NCBI RefSeq assembly: GCF_005845215.1
Contig: NZ_SPHO01000001.1
Coordinates: forward strand, 1 to 64,000
Direction of reading: 5' to 3'
Source: Clostridium sp. 1001271st1 H5
Lineage (GTDB): Bacteria; Bacillota; Clostridia; Lachnospirales; Lachnospiraceae
Length of the DNA stretch: 64,000 nt
Shown here: positions 54,050 to 63,275 of the stretch, piece after piece
Numbering within the stretch: position 1 is the first letter of the stretch
Layout of the letters: each line of letters opens with the position of its first letter
Position numbers and translations under genes: made by a program
The notes under the pieces: generated by a model
Told to the model about the DNA's origin: nothing
The model's input: only the letters and a program-made list of their open reading frames with translations
Databases searched by the model: none

Positions 54050-55249
54050 ATGTTAGATAAATCAAAATTAACCGGAGCAGATATCTCCATAGACTTCTGC
54101 GGATGCCATCTGCAGAGCCCCTACATCCTCTCGTCCGGCCCCTTATGCTACGGGGCTGAGGGAATGATTAAGGGCCATGAGTCCGGGGCCGGGGCCGTGG
54201 TGACAAAGACCATCCGCCTGGGAGCCGCCATCAACCCGGTGCACCACATGGGCACTGTGAACCAGGATTCCCTGATTAACTGTGAGAAATGGGCTGATTC
54301 CGACCGTCTTAACTGGTATGAGAACGAGATACCCAAAACCGTTGCAGCGGGAGCTGTTGTCATTGGTTCCGTGGGCCACACCCTGAAGGAGGCCCAGGCC
54401 ATTGTAAAGGATGTGGAACGTGCGGGGGCCCATATGATTGAGCTGGTTTCCTATACAGAGGATACCCTGATTCCCATGCTGGACTATACCAAGGCGCATG
54501 TGGACATTCCCGTTATCTGCAAGCTGTCCGGCAACTGGCCCGACACAGTGGGAACTGCCAGAAAATGTCTGGAGCACGGTGCAAACGGTATCTGCGCCAT
54601 TGATTCCATCGGCCCCACGCTGAAGATTGATATTGAGAAGGCAGCGCCCGAGATGATGAGCGGGGACGGCTTTGGATGGATGACAGGAGCTGCCATGAGA
54701 CCCATTGCCATGCGCTACAATTACCAGATAGCCAAAGAAAACCCGCAGCTCATGAACCTGTATGCATCCGGCGGAGTCATGAAGGCCGATGATGCCATTG
54801 AGTACATGATGGCGGGAGCCATGGGCATAGGCGTCTGCACCGCAGGCATCCTTAAGGGCGTGGAGTATGTGGAGAAAATGTGCTACGACCTGTCCAGGCG
54901 TCTGGCTGAGCTGGGATACAACTCCATCCAGGAAGTAAACAGGGCAGCCCATCCCAATTTCCCCAGTGAAGAGCATATTTCCGGCCTGAAGTTCCATTTT
55001 ACCCCATTTAAGGAGGACGGCGCCACAAAGAAATGTGTGAGCTGCAAAAAGTGCGAGACAGTCTGCTGCTATGACGCCAGGAAGCTCACCTTCCCTGAGA
55101 TGACAGTGGATATGGATAAATGCAGATGCTGCGGACTCTGCCTGGATGTATGTCCTACAGGCGCCCTCACGGCGGAGCTGGCTCCCCAGACAGAAAAGGA
55201 CCTTGCTCTGGCGCAGAAGTCAAAGGACTTCTACGAGCTGGTGAAGTAG
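54050..55249 (+). CDS. preA: PreA-like dihydropyrimidine dehydrogenase subunit
   Basis: This 399-residue protein has a dihydroorotate/dihydropyrimidine dehydrogenase FMN-barrel (about residues 10-310) and a C-terminal two-[4Fe-4S] ferredoxin (CVSCKKCETVC, then CRCCGLCLDVCP). It would reduce or oxidise a C=C of a pyrimidine-like intermediate using ferredoxin-type electrons. A partner PreT-like gene is not in the window. TGGAGG precedes the ATG. Confidence 0.88.
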   Translation: MLDKSKLTGADISIDFCGCHLQSPYILSSGPLCYGAEGMIKGHESGAGAVVTKTIRLGAAINPVHHMGTVNQDSLINCEKWADSDRLNWYENEIPKTVAAGAVVIGSVGHTLKEAQAIVKDVERAGAHMIELVSYTEDTLIPMLDYTKAHVDIPVICKLSGNWPDTVGTARKCLEHGANGICAIDSIGPTLKIDIEKAAPEMMSGDGFGWMTGAAMRPIAMRYNYQIAKENPQLMNLYASGGVMKADDAIEYMMAGAMGIGVCTAGILKGVEYVEKMCYDLSRRLAELGYNSIQEVNRAAHPNFPSEEHISGLKFHFTPFKEDGATKKCVSCKKCETVCCYDARKLTFPEMTVDMDKCRCCGLCLDVCPTGALTAELAPQTEKDLALAQKSKDFYELVK

Positions 55250-55322
55250 TTAACCCTGATGGCCGCTGCTTTATCCGGCACTGTCAGGGAATCCATTCAT
55301 ATATAGAAAGGAAGAAAAACAA

Positions 55323-56513
55323 ATGTCAATGTTAAACGAGAAAAGGGCGGAGGAACTCCTGGCCCTCACAACCAAGATGATTCAGGCTCCCAGCTACAGC
55401 GGACAGGAGAACCTGGTAGTAGACGTAATGAAGAAATTCTGTGACGAGCACAAGTTTACGGATATCCATGTAGACAGATACGGCAACTGCATCTGCCATA
55501 TCAAGGGTATGAGGCCGGGACCAAAGATTCTGTTTGACGGCCATATGGATACGGTTCCTGTACCGGATAAGACAAAATGGAATCACGACCCATTCGGCGC
55601 TGAAATCGTGGACGGCCGGATGTACGGACGGGGAACCTCCGACATGAAGGGCGCCCTGTCAGCCATGCTGGCAGCAGCACTTTACTATGCAGAGGATGCG
55701 GATTATGACTTCCCGGGGGATATCTATGTGGCGGGCGTTGTCCATGAGGAGTGCTTTGAGGGCGTGGCTGCAAGGGAAATCAGCGCTTATGTAAAGCCGG
55801 ATTATGTTATCATCGGCGAGGCGTCCCAGTTAAATATGAAGATTGGCCAGAGAGGCCGTGCGGAAATCGTGGTGGAGACCTTCGGTGTTCCGGCGCACTC
55901 TGCCAGCCCTGACAAGGGAGTCAATGCTGTCTATAAGATGTGCAAGGTAATTGAGGAAATCAATAAGCTGACACCGCCTCACCACGATGTGCTGGGCGAC
56001 GGCATCCTGGAACTGGTGGATGTAAAATCCTCCCCATATCCGGGCGCATCCGTTGTGCCGGATTATTGCCGCGCAACCTATGACAGACGTCTGCTGACCG
56101 GAGAGACAAAGGAGAGCGTTATAGCTCCGCTGCAGGAGCTGCTGGACCGTATGATGAAGGAAGACCCGCAGTTAAAGGCAAAGGTTTCCTACGCAGTGGG
56201 ACAGGAGAAGTGCTGGACCGGAGAAACAATTGAGGCAGAGCGTTTCTTCCCGGGATGGCTCTTCGACAAGAATGAGGACTGGGTACAGAACATTTATAAG
56301 GAAATGAAGGAAATCGGCCTGAACCCAACCATCACCAACTATGATTTCTGCACCAATGCCAGCCACTATGCAGGCGAGGCGGGAATCCGTTCCGTAGGCG
56401 TTGGCCCGTCCCTTGAGACACTGGCCCACACCATCAACGAATACATTGAGATAGACCAGCTGAACAAAGTAATGGAATCCTATTACGGAGTTATGAAGGC
56501 GCTGTTGAAATAG
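55323..56513 (+). CDS. ygeY: YgeY-type M20 metallohydrolase
   Basis: This 396-residue zinc peptidase/deacylase has the M20 site: H74 and D76 (DGHMDTVPVPD), D107 (GTSDMKG), and the catalytic E142/E143 (HEECFEG). YgeY genes accompany ygeX in purine clusters and are thought to hydrolyse an N-acyl or carbamoyl intermediate. AAAGGAAG lies upstream. Confidence 0.9.
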   Translation: MSMLNEKRAEELLALTTKMIQAPSYSGQENLVVDVMKKFCDEHKFTDIHVDRYGNCICHIKGMRPGPKILFDGHMDTVPVPDKTKWNHDPFGAEIVDGRMYGRGTSDMKGALSAMLAAALYYAEDADYDFPGDIYVAGVVHEECFEGVAAREISAYVKPDYVIIGEASQLNMKIGQRGRAEIVVETFGVPAHSASPDKGVNAVYKMCKVIEEINKLTPPHHDVLGDGILELVDVKSSPYPGASVVPDYCRATYDRRLLTGETKESVIAPLQELLDRMMKEDPQLKAKVSYAVGQEKCWTGETIEAERFFPGWLFDKNEDWVQNIYKEMKEIGLNPTITNYDFCTNASHYAGEAGIRSVGVGPSLETLAHTINEYIEIDQLNKVMESYYGVMKALLK

Positions 56514-56542
56514 CAGCATAAAAAGGATAGTTCCCTGGGAAG

Positions 56543-56589
56543 CAGGGCTTAAGCGTGTAAGGTCCATACCCACACGCTTTGCCCTGTTT
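56543..56589 (+). terminator. long GC-rich hairpin after ygeY
   Basis: CAGGGC (56543-56548) pairs with GCCCTG (56581-56586), and AAGCGTGT (56551-56558) pairs with ACACGCTT (56572-56579), with one internal mismatch. A short TTTG follows. It may give partial termination within the cluster. Confidence 0.55.
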
Positions 56590-56609
56590 GCCGGGGTCAG
56601 ATGCGTATA

Positions 56610-56643
56610 GCACGTAAGCGCCTAAAAGACAGGCGCTAAGTGC
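56610..56643 (+). promoter_or_regulatory. second intercistronic hairpin
   Basis: GCAC (56610-56613) pairs with GTGC (56640-56643), and AGCGCCT (56617-56623) pairs with AGGCGCT (56631-56637). It lies 22 nt before the next ATG, near its ribosome binding site, so it might affect translation or mRNA stability. Confidence 0.5.
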
Positions 56644-56665
56644 TCATAGCGAGAAAGGATTTATT

Positions 56666-56965
56666 ATGGCGATGAAGAAATGGGCTATGGTAATTATGAA
56701 CCCGGGTTATGACCCGGAAAAAGACATGGCGCGCCTGGATTTGGAGCAGGTTGAGACGCATATCCTCACGGTGAGGAATCCTGAGGAGGCCGTGGCCCTG
56801 GCGAAACGTCTGGGTGAAGAGGGCTTTGGGGCCATTGAGGTCTGCGGGGCTTTCGGTGAAGAACTGGCAAAGAAAATGTATGAAGCAACAGGATGCAGGG
56901 TTCCGGTGGGCTATGTGACCATGCCCCAGGACCAGTTTGACAAGGCGCTGGCATTCTGGAGCTGA
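56666..56965 (+). CDS. DUF6506-like small protein
   Basis: This 99-residue cytoplasmic alpha/beta protein resembles DUF6506 proteins (KWAMVIMNPGYDPEKD start, FGAIEVCGAFGEE). No function is known. GAGAAAGGA precedes the ATG. It sits between ygeY and a dipeptidase in an otherwise catabolic cluster and could be a small enzyme or a regulatory subunit. Confidence 0.8.
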   Translation: MAMKKWAMVIMNPGYDPEKDMARLDLEQVETHILTVRNPEEAVALAKRLGEEGFGAIEVCGAFGEELAKKMYEATGCRVPVGYVTMPQDQFDKALAFWS

Positions 56966-57023
56966 CCGCAGGCTGTGCCGGAGGGCCGGCACAGACAAAT
57001 CCAGTGAGAAAGGAATACATACT

Positions 57024-57953
57024 ATGAGGCTCTTTGATTTACACTGCGACACCATAGAAGAATTAAAGAAACGGGGAGAGGATTATCTTAACTGCACCAC
57101 CCAGTTCTCCCTCAGGGACCGGGATAAATTTGAAAAGGCAGTCCAGGTCATGGCTGTATTTGTGCCCGATGATGTCCGCGGACAGGAGGCAGTGCAGTTT
57201 GTGCTGGATTACCACCAGTACATGGATGACCAGGTCAGAAGAACCGGGGGCCAGGCTGAACTGGTGGAAAAAATTGCGGATTTGGACCGGATACTGGATG
57301 CAGGAAAATGGGCCTTTATCCGCTCCATTGAAAGCGGGGCAGCCTTAAACGGTGACCTGGACAACGTAGACCGCTTTGCAGCCCTGAATTTCAAAATGCT
57401 GGGGCTGGTATGGAACGGGGCCAATGAGCTGGGGTCCGGTCCGGCCAATGATACCGGGCTCACAGCCTTTGGAAAGGAAGCAGTAAAGCGGATGGAGCAG
57501 GTGGGCATGATTGTGGACTGTTCCCATCTCAACGATGCGGGGTTTGAGGACCTTCTGAACATTGCAGAACGTCCCTTCGTGGCATCCCACTCCAATGTCA
57601 GGGCGTGCTGCAGCCACCCCAGAAACCTTACGGACGCGCAGTTTAAGGAAATCGTGCGCCGGGGAGGCCTGTGCGGACTGAATCTGTTCTCCCGGTTCAT
57701 AGATGACGATGACAATGGAAGCAAGGATTATCTGCTGCGCCACATCTACCACATGCTGGAGCTGGGCGGAGAGGATGTGATAGCCTGGGGCGGGGACATG
57801 GACGGTGAGATTACCTGCGACCCCGACCTGTCTTCGCCTTACGGTCTGGGACAGTTTGCGGACTATCTGGTGGAACACGGCATTGGGGAAGAAACAGTGA
57901 AAAAGATTTTCTTTGACAATGCGTACCGGTTCTTCAAACAACAAGTCAAATGA
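57024..57953 (+). CDS. membrane dipeptidase-type metallohydrolase (peptidase M19)
   Basis: This 309-residue enzyme has the renal-dipeptidase fold with the binuclear zinc site H7-x-D9 (DLHCDT), bridging Glu in IRSIESG, and the His ligands near VDCSHLN and ASHSNV. There is no signal peptide, so it acts in the cytoplasm. GAGAAAGGA precedes ATG 57024. In this cluster it may hydrolyse a dipeptide-like or N-substituted intermediate. Confidence 0.87.
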   Translation: MRLFDLHCDTIEELKKRGEDYLNCTTQFSLRDRDKFEKAVQVMAVFVPDDVRGQEAVQFVLDYHQYMDDQVRRTGGQAELVEKIADLDRILDAGKWAFIRSIESGAALNGDLDNVDRFAALNFKMLGLVWNGANELGSGPANDTGLTAFGKEAVKRMEQVGMIVDCSHLNDAGFEDLLNIAERPFVASHSNVRACCSHPRNLTDAQFKEIVRRGGLCGLNLFSRFIDDDDNGSKDYLLRHIYHMLELGGEDVIAWGGDMDGEITCDPDLSSPYGLGQFADYLVEHGIGEETVKKIFFDNAYRFFKQQVK

Positions 57954-57974
57954 TGTTCTGAAAGGAAATACAAT

Positions 57975-58457
57975 ATGGAAACAATTAGCCTGAATATCAA
58001 CGGGGTCTGTCGGGAACTGGCAGTTGGAAAAAACTGGACGCTGTTAAAGACGCTGAGGGACGGCCTGAAGCTAACAGGAACCAAATGCGGCTGCGAAACA
58101 GGGGACTGCGGCGCCTGCATGGTCATTATAGACGGAATTGCCACCCGTTCTTGCCTGGTAAAGGCTGTTAATCTGGAAGGCAAGGCCATTGAAACCATTG
58201 AGGGCCTTTCAGACGGCATCCATCTGCATCCAATCCAGCAGGCCTTTGTGGATGCGGGAGCTGTTCAGTGCGGCTTCTGTATTCCGGGTATGATTATGTC
58301 AGCCAAGGCTCTTCTGGACCAGAACCCGGACCCCGATGAGGAGGAGGTCAGAAAGGCCATTGACCCTAATCTCTGCCGCTGCACCGGGTATGACAATATC
58401 GTGAAAGCCATTTTACTGGCTGCCAGTCGGATGGGAGGAAAACGGGATGGAGAATGA
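57975..58457 (+). CDS. 2Fe-2S subunit of molybdenum hydroxylase 2
   Basis: This 160-residue protein has two [2Fe-2S] sites (CGCETGDCGACMV and CGFCIPGM with CRCTGY). GAAAGGAAAT lies upstream. Its stop overlaps the next molybdo-subunit by 11 nt. It has no dedicated FAD gene next to it. Confidence 0.9.
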   Translation: METISLNINGVCRELAVGKNWTLLKTLRDGLKLTGTKCGCETGDCGACMVIIDGIATRSCLVKAVNLEGKAIETIEGLSDGIHLHPIQQAFVDAGAVQCGFCIPGMIMSAKALLDQNPDPDEEEVRKAIDPNLCRCTGYDNIVKAILLAASRMGGKRDGE

Positions 58458-60711
58458 ATACAGTGTAATCGGAAAACCAAGACCCATAGGCGACGCTGCC
58501 CTGAAGGTAACGGGACAGAAAATATATGTAGGTGATATGGAACTGCCCGGAATGCTCTACGCAAAGGTGCTCCTGAGCACGGTGCCCCATGCCAGAATCA
58601 AGAGCATCGACACCTCCGCGGCCGAGGCCCTGCCTGGGGTGAGGGCAGTGGCCACCTATAAGAATACGCCCCAGGTGCGCTACAACAGCGCGGTCCGCTT
58701 CATTGAGCACAAGCTTCCTGACACGGAGCGTATCTTTGACGATACCGTTCGTTTTGTGGGGGACCGGGTGGCTGCCGTGGCAGCAGAGTCCCTGGATATT
58801 GCCAAAAGGGCAGTAAACCTGATTAAGGTGGAGTACGAAGCCCTGCCTGTGATTACCGATGTGGAGGAAGCCGTTAAGCCCGAAGCCTACCCGATTCATG
58901 AGGGAGGCAACATCGTGGGCGTATCCAGGGCAGAGGCAGGCAACGTGGAGAAGGCTTTTAAGGAGTGCGATTATGTATTTGAGGACCGCTACACCACCCA
59001 GGCCATCCACCATGCTGCCATTGAACCGCACATAGCCATAGCTGACTTTAATCCGGCCGGAAAGCTGACCATATACAGCCCATGCCAGAATACCTTTGCC
59101 TTCCGTGTCATTATGTCCCGTATCTTCGGCCTGTCTTATAACAAGATACGGATGGTGGCCCCGGCCATCGGCGGAGCCTTTGGAGGCAAGCTGGAGGTGA
59201 CAGTGGAGCCGGTGGCGGCAGTGCTGTCCCGGATGACGGGAAAGCCTGTGAAGGTGGAGTACAACCGGAAGGAAAGCATCCTGTCCACCCGTGTGCGCCA
59301 TGCCTCTGTGAATTATGTGAAGACGGGATTCATGAAGGACGGCACATTAAAGGCAGTGGACTTTAAGGTTTACACCAATACGGGAGCCTATGCGTCCAGC
59401 GCCCTGAACGTAAGCGGCGCCATGTCCCACAAGGTCTTTAAGGCATATAAGATTGACCACATGCGTTTTCAGTGCCAGCCCGTGTACACCAATACCGAGA
59501 TAGCAGGAGCCATGAGAGGGTACGGCTCGCCCCAGGTCTATTTCGGATGGCAGAGACAGATGCAGAAAATTGCCGATTTCCTCCACATGGATATGGCTGA
59601 CCTGCAGATGAAGAATATGGTGGACCCTGACAGCTGCGACCCTATTTTCCACAAGCCCCACGGCAACTCCAGGCCCAAGGACTGCTTAAAGCGGGCACTG
59701 GAGCTCATAGATTATGAAGCCTGCCTGAAGGAGCAGGAGGCCACCAGGAATCAGGATATCCGTATAGGCGTGGGCCTGGCATTGGGAGTCCACGGCAACA
59801 ACTGCGTAGGCGCCCACCGGGATGTGACCACCCCCATGATTAAGATGAATGAGGACGGCTCCTGCATTTACTATACCGGTTCCCACGACATGGGTACCGA
59901 TACCCTGGGAATGCAGATGCAGATTGTCTCAGAGGTGCTGGGAATCAGCATGGACCGGATTGACTGCCTGGCAGCGGACACGGATGTGGTCCACTGGCAT
60001 ATCGGGGACTATTCCAGCCGCGGCGTGTTCGTGGCAGGAAGCGCGGCCAAGAAAACAGCCGAGGCAATGAAACGGGAACTGCAGACAGAGGCAGCCAAGC
60101 TTCTGGAGACAGAGCCGGATGATATCGTGCTTCACCATGACAGTGCCTGGAGCCGGACCAATGAGGAGAAACATGCCTCCCTTCACGATGTGATGGTTTA
60201 CTGCCAGTCCGTGAGCATGAGGGAGCTGATGGTGGCTGAGACTTACGAGGCAAAACGGGGCGCCACTTCCTACGGGGTACATATTGCCAAGGTGGAAGTC
60301 AACACCCTGACCGGGGAGGTAAGACCCCTGGAATATGCGGCGGTTCACGACATCGGCCGCGCCATCAATCCGCTGATGCTGAAGGGACAGCTGGCAGGTG
60401 CCATCCAGATGGGACTGGGTTACGGTCTGTGCGAGGACATGGCCTATGACGGGAATGGAAAGCCCCAGGTACAGACACTGAAAAAATACAAGGTTCTCCG
60501 GGCATCGCAGATGCCTAAGCTCTATATGGACTTTGTGGAAACCGTGGAAGGGGAACCGGACGGCCCTTACGGGGCAAAGGCCCTGGGCGAGTGTCCTGTG
60601 GTTCCGGCTGCTCCGGCAGTGGTGAATGCAATCTGCAACGCTGTCCACGGGGAAATCAATGAACTTCCGGCAAGGCCCGACCGGGTTCTGGCAGCCTTGG
60701 GAGATAAATAG
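58447..60711 (+). CDS. molybdopterin subunit of molybdenum hydroxylase 2
   Basis: This 754-residue subunit has AIGGAFGGKLEVTVEP, AGAMRGYGSPQVY, GSHDMGTDTLGMQMQ and the catalytic Glu E715 in ALGECPVVPAAP. The GEC tripeptide replaces GEP of the XdhA-like protein. The active-site loops differ enough for a different substrate. It is coupled to its 2Fe-2S gene. Nicotinate- or purine-type substrates are possible. Confidence 0.88.
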   Translation: MENEYSVIGKPRPIGDAALKVTGQKIYVGDMELPGMLYAKVLLSTVPHARIKSIDTSAAEALPGVRAVATYKNTPQVRYNSAVRFIEHKLPDTERIFDDTVRFVGDRVAAVAAESLDIAKRAVNLIKVEYEALPVITDVEEAVKPEAYPIHEGGNIVGVSRAEAGNVEKAFKECDYVFEDRYTTQAIHHAAIEPHIAIADFNPAGKLTIYSPCQNTFAFRVIMSRIFGLSYNKIRMVAPAIGGAFGGKLEVTVEPVAAVLSRMTGKPVKVEYNRKESILSTRVRHASVNYVKTGFMKDGTLKAVDFKVYTNTGAYASSALNVSGAMSHKVFKAYKIDHMRFQCQPVYTNTEIAGAMRGYGSPQVYFGWQRQMQKIADFLHMDMADLQMKNMVDPDSCDPIFHKPHGNSRPKDCLKRALELIDYEACLKEQEATRNQDIRIGVGLALGVHGNNCVGAHRDVTTPMIKMNEDGSCIYYTGSHDMGTDTLGMQMQIVSEVLGISMDRIDCLAADTDVVHWHIGDYSSRGVFVAGSAAKKTAEAMKRELQTEAAKLLETEPDDIVLHHDSAWSRTNEEKHASLHDVMVYCQSVSMRELMVAETYEAKRGATSYGVHIAKVEVNTLTGEVRPLEYAAVHDIGRAINPLMLKGQLAGAIQMGLGYGLCEDMAYDGNGKPQVQTLKKYKVLRASQMPKLYMDFVETVEGEPDGPYGAKALGECPVVPAAPAVVNAICNAVHGEINELPARPDRVLAALGDK

Positions 60712-60759
60712 AACTTCATACGGTGCAGTCTCACTGCGCCGGGAAAGGGGAAGAAACAT

Positions 60760-61380
60760 ATGGTTAAGATACTGGGAATCTGCGGCAGCCCGCGCCGCAA
60801 ATCCTGCTACAAGGCGCTGGAGACAGCCCTTGAAGCAGCTAAGAATGCAGAGGAAGGCGTGGAGGTGGAGCTGGTGGAGCTGCGCGCCAAAAAGATGAAT
60901 TTCTGCATCCACTGCAACAAGTGCCTGCGGGATAAATCTGACCGCTGCACCGTGTTTAAGGACGACATGACAGAGCTGTACGACAAATTCTACGAGGCAG
61001 ACGGCGTAATCATCGCATCACCTGTCTATGAGATGAATATCACGGCACAGCTTTGCACCTTCTTTGACCGGTTCCGCTCCGCATGGCTTAAGGGAGTGGA
61101 GGACCCTGACTTCTTTGCCCACAAGGTGGGGGCGGGAATCACGGTAGGGGGCACCCGCAACGGAGGCCAGGAGGCCACCATGAATTCCATCACCAACTTT
61201 TTCCTGACCCAGGGAATGACGGTCTGTACAGGCGGCTCAGGCATGTATTCCGGCCCTATGCTGTGGAATCCCGGAGACGGCTCCACAGAGATAGATGACC
61301 CGGAGGGTTTTAAGAACTGTGAAATCCTGGGACGGAAGATGGCAAAGATGGCCAGAATCATGAAAGAGGCCAGGTTTTGA
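60760..61380 (+). CDS. iron-sulfur flavoprotein (NADPH-dependent FMN reductase family)
   Basis: This 206-residue protein has a flavodoxin-like FMN-binding core (GSPRRKSC, then ASPVYEMNI) and the Isf-type cluster motif C49-x2-C52-x2-C55-x7-C63. Isf proteins pass electrons between ferredoxin-type carriers and flavins. Between two hydroxylases that lack FAD subunits it might be their electron acceptor. AAAGGGG precedes the ATG. Confidence 0.88.
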   Translation: MVKILGICGSPRRKSCYKALETALEAAKNAEEGVEVELVELRAKKMNFCIHCNKCLRDKSDRCTVFKDDMTELYDKFYEADGVIIASPVYEMNITAQLCTFFDRFRSAWLKGVEDPDFFAHKVGAGITVGGTRNGGQEATMNSITNFFLTQGMTVCTGGSGMYSGPMLWNPGDGSTEIDDPEGFKNCEILGRKMAKMARIMKEARF

Positions 61381-61446
61381 TGCTCCAACACGGCAATTCG
61401 TAACTTGACAACTGATATATGATAAAACTTATAAAGGGGATATTTT

Positions 61447-62763
61447 ATGAAAATGCAATATGGATTTGACGACAAGGTTCCTGCCGGTAAGGCCGTTCCT
61501 TGGGCCCTTCAATACGTGTTTACTATCTTTACAGGTTCCATGACAGGTTCCATCATGCTTGCCAGCGGAGCCGGGATGAACTCGGCAGATACGGCATTCC
61601 TGATTCAATGCGGTCTGTTTGCCTGCTGCATCACCACACTGATTCAGTCGCTGGGAATACGCATCGGTAAGTTCCAGATTGGCGCCAGGCTGCCCCTGGT
61701 GTCCGCAGGCAGCTGGACCCTTATCACGCCCATGGTGCTGTTTGCAAATGACCCGAATATCGGGATTCCGGGAGCTTTTGGCGCTGCCTGCCTTGGCACG
61801 CTGCTGCTGTTCCTGCTGGGACCCATTGTTATTGACAAACTGTACAAATATTTTACGCCCGCAGTAACCGGCTCCGTGGTTCTGGCAGTGGGAATGTGTC
61901 TTATTCTCAATGCCTGGAACGACATGGTGGATTACAATCCAACGGGACCGGATGCCATGAAGCTGTTCCTTATCGGTGTGGCCATTGCCGCAATCTGCAT
62001 TATCATCGACCATTTTGCAAAGGGTATTGTCCAGTCGCTGGCAGTGCTCATTGCCATGGTGGCAGGCTATGTTTTCTGCGCCGCAACCGGAATGGTGGAT
62101 TTCTCCCAGGTAGGAAACGCTTCCTGGATAGCTGTCCCCAGACCTCTCAGCTTTGGAATGACAGTGAATCTGGGCGCTGTAATCACTGTATTTATCATCC
62201 ATATTGCAACCATTATGGAGAACTCCGGCAATACCACCGGCGTGGTCACTGCCACGGACGAGGGCCTTCCCACCAAGGAGACCTTAAAAGCTTCCGTGCG
62301 TGGCGATGCCCTGGGCGGCATATTCTCCACCCTGTTTAATGCACTGCCCATGTGTGTGGCTGCCCAGAACTCCGGCGTGGAGGTTATGTCCGGCGTGGCA
62401 TCCAGATTTGTCACAGCCATTGCAGGCGTTATCTTCGGCCTTATGGCCATATTCCCGAAGTTCTCACAGATACTGGCCCTGATTCCCAATCCGGTCTTAG
62501 GCGGTATTCTGTTAGTTACCTTCGGAAATATCATTGCCAGCGGTATCAAGGTCATTGGATTTGACGAGAACAACAAGAGAAACTTTACCATCATTGCCCT
62601 GGCGGCGGCAGTGGGAATCGGCGGTAATTTCGCCCAGGCAGCAGGAACCCTTGCGTTCCTTCCATCCACGGTTGTCACGCTGTTTACCGGTATTTCCGGT
62701 ACAGCCATCACTGCCCTGGTACTGAATATCATTCTTCCTGTCGAGAAAAAGGAAGAGGCATAG
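61447..62763 (+). CDS. NCS2-family nucleobase permease 2
   Basis: This 438-residue transporter with about 14 helices belongs to the uracil/xanthine permease family. It shows QIGARLPLVSAG near helix 3, PAVTGSVVLAVGM, and the Asn/Ser-rich helix 10 segment (AAQNSGVEVMSGVAS). AAAGGGG at 61434-61440 precedes ATG 61447. A second carrier in the cluster suggests import of a second purine or related heterocycle. Confidence 0.9.
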   Translation: MKMQYGFDDKVPAGKAVPWALQYVFTIFTGSMTGSIMLASGAGMNSADTAFLIQCGLFACCITTLIQSLGIRIGKFQIGARLPLVSAGSWTLITPMVLFANDPNIGIPGAFGAACLGTLLLFLLGPIVIDKLYKYFTPAVTGSVVLAVGMCLILNAWNDMVDYNPTGPDAMKLFLIGVAIAAICIIIDHFAKGIVQSLAVLIAMVAGYVFCAATGMVDFSQVGNASWIAVPRPLSFGMTVNLGAVITVFIIHIATIMENSGNTTGVVTATDEGLPTKETLKASVRGDALGGIFSTLFNALPMCVAAQNSGVEVMSGVASRFVTAIAGVIFGLMAIFPKFSQILALIPNPVLGGILLVTFGNIIASGIKVIGFDENNKRNFTIIALAAAVGIGGNFAQAAGTLAFLPSTVVTLFTGISGTAITALVLNIILPVEKKEEA

Positions 62764-62793
62764 AGGCAGAACATATCAGATAGGGAGGTCAAG

Positions 62794-63273
62794 ATGGAAT
62801 TAGTAACATTAAACGTTAACGGAAGAACCTATAGCATAGCAGTGGAGAAAAACTGGACCCTGCTCCACACCCTTCGGGAGGTCCTGGACCTGACCGGCAC
62901 CAAATGCGGATGCAGCACAGGGGACTGCGGTTCCTGCAAGGTCATCATTGACGGGGAGGCTGTCAACTCCTGTACTGTAAGGGCAATGGACCTGGGAGGA
63001 AAGTCCATTGAGACGATTGAGGGAGTATCCCCTGACCGGTTTACCCTTCATCCAATCCAGCAGGCATTTATTGACTGCGGCGCCGTACAGTGCGGTTTCT
63101 GTACGCCGGGTATGGTTATGGCTGCCAAGGCTCTTTTAGATAAGAATCCGGACCCAACCGAGGAGGAAATCAAGGAAGCCATGAAAGGCAACCTGTGCCG
63201 CTGCACCGGATACGCAATGATACTGGAGGCCGTGAAGCGTGCGGCCCAGGCCATGAGAAAGGAGGGAAGATAG
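62794..63273 (+). CDS. 2Fe-2S subunit of molybdenum hydroxylase 3
   Basis: This 159-residue subunit resembles the one at 57975, with CGCSTGDCGSCKV and CGFCTPGM plus CRCTGY. GGGAGG lies upstream. The molybdo-subunit follows after 2 nt. Confidence 0.9.
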   Translation: MELVTLNVNGRTYSIAVEKNWTLLHTLREVLDLTGTKCGCSTGDCGSCKVIIDGEAVNSCTVRAMDLGGKSIETIEGVSPDRFTLHPIQQAFIDCGAVQCGFCTPGMVMAAKALLDKNPDPTEEEIKEAMKGNLCRCTGYAMILEAVKRAAQAMRKEGR

Positions 63274-63275
63274 CC

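Noticed and set aside
57975..58457. Truncated xdhABC copy (pseudogene) because no FAD gene is adjacent
   Set aside because: The 2Fe-2S and molybdo-subunits are full length and coupled, and two-subunit hydroxylases are known.
61405..61435. TTGACA followed by TTATAA as a promoter for the second NCS2 permease
   Set aside because: The -10 would end about 12 nt before the ATG, leaving no leader for the ribosome binding site.
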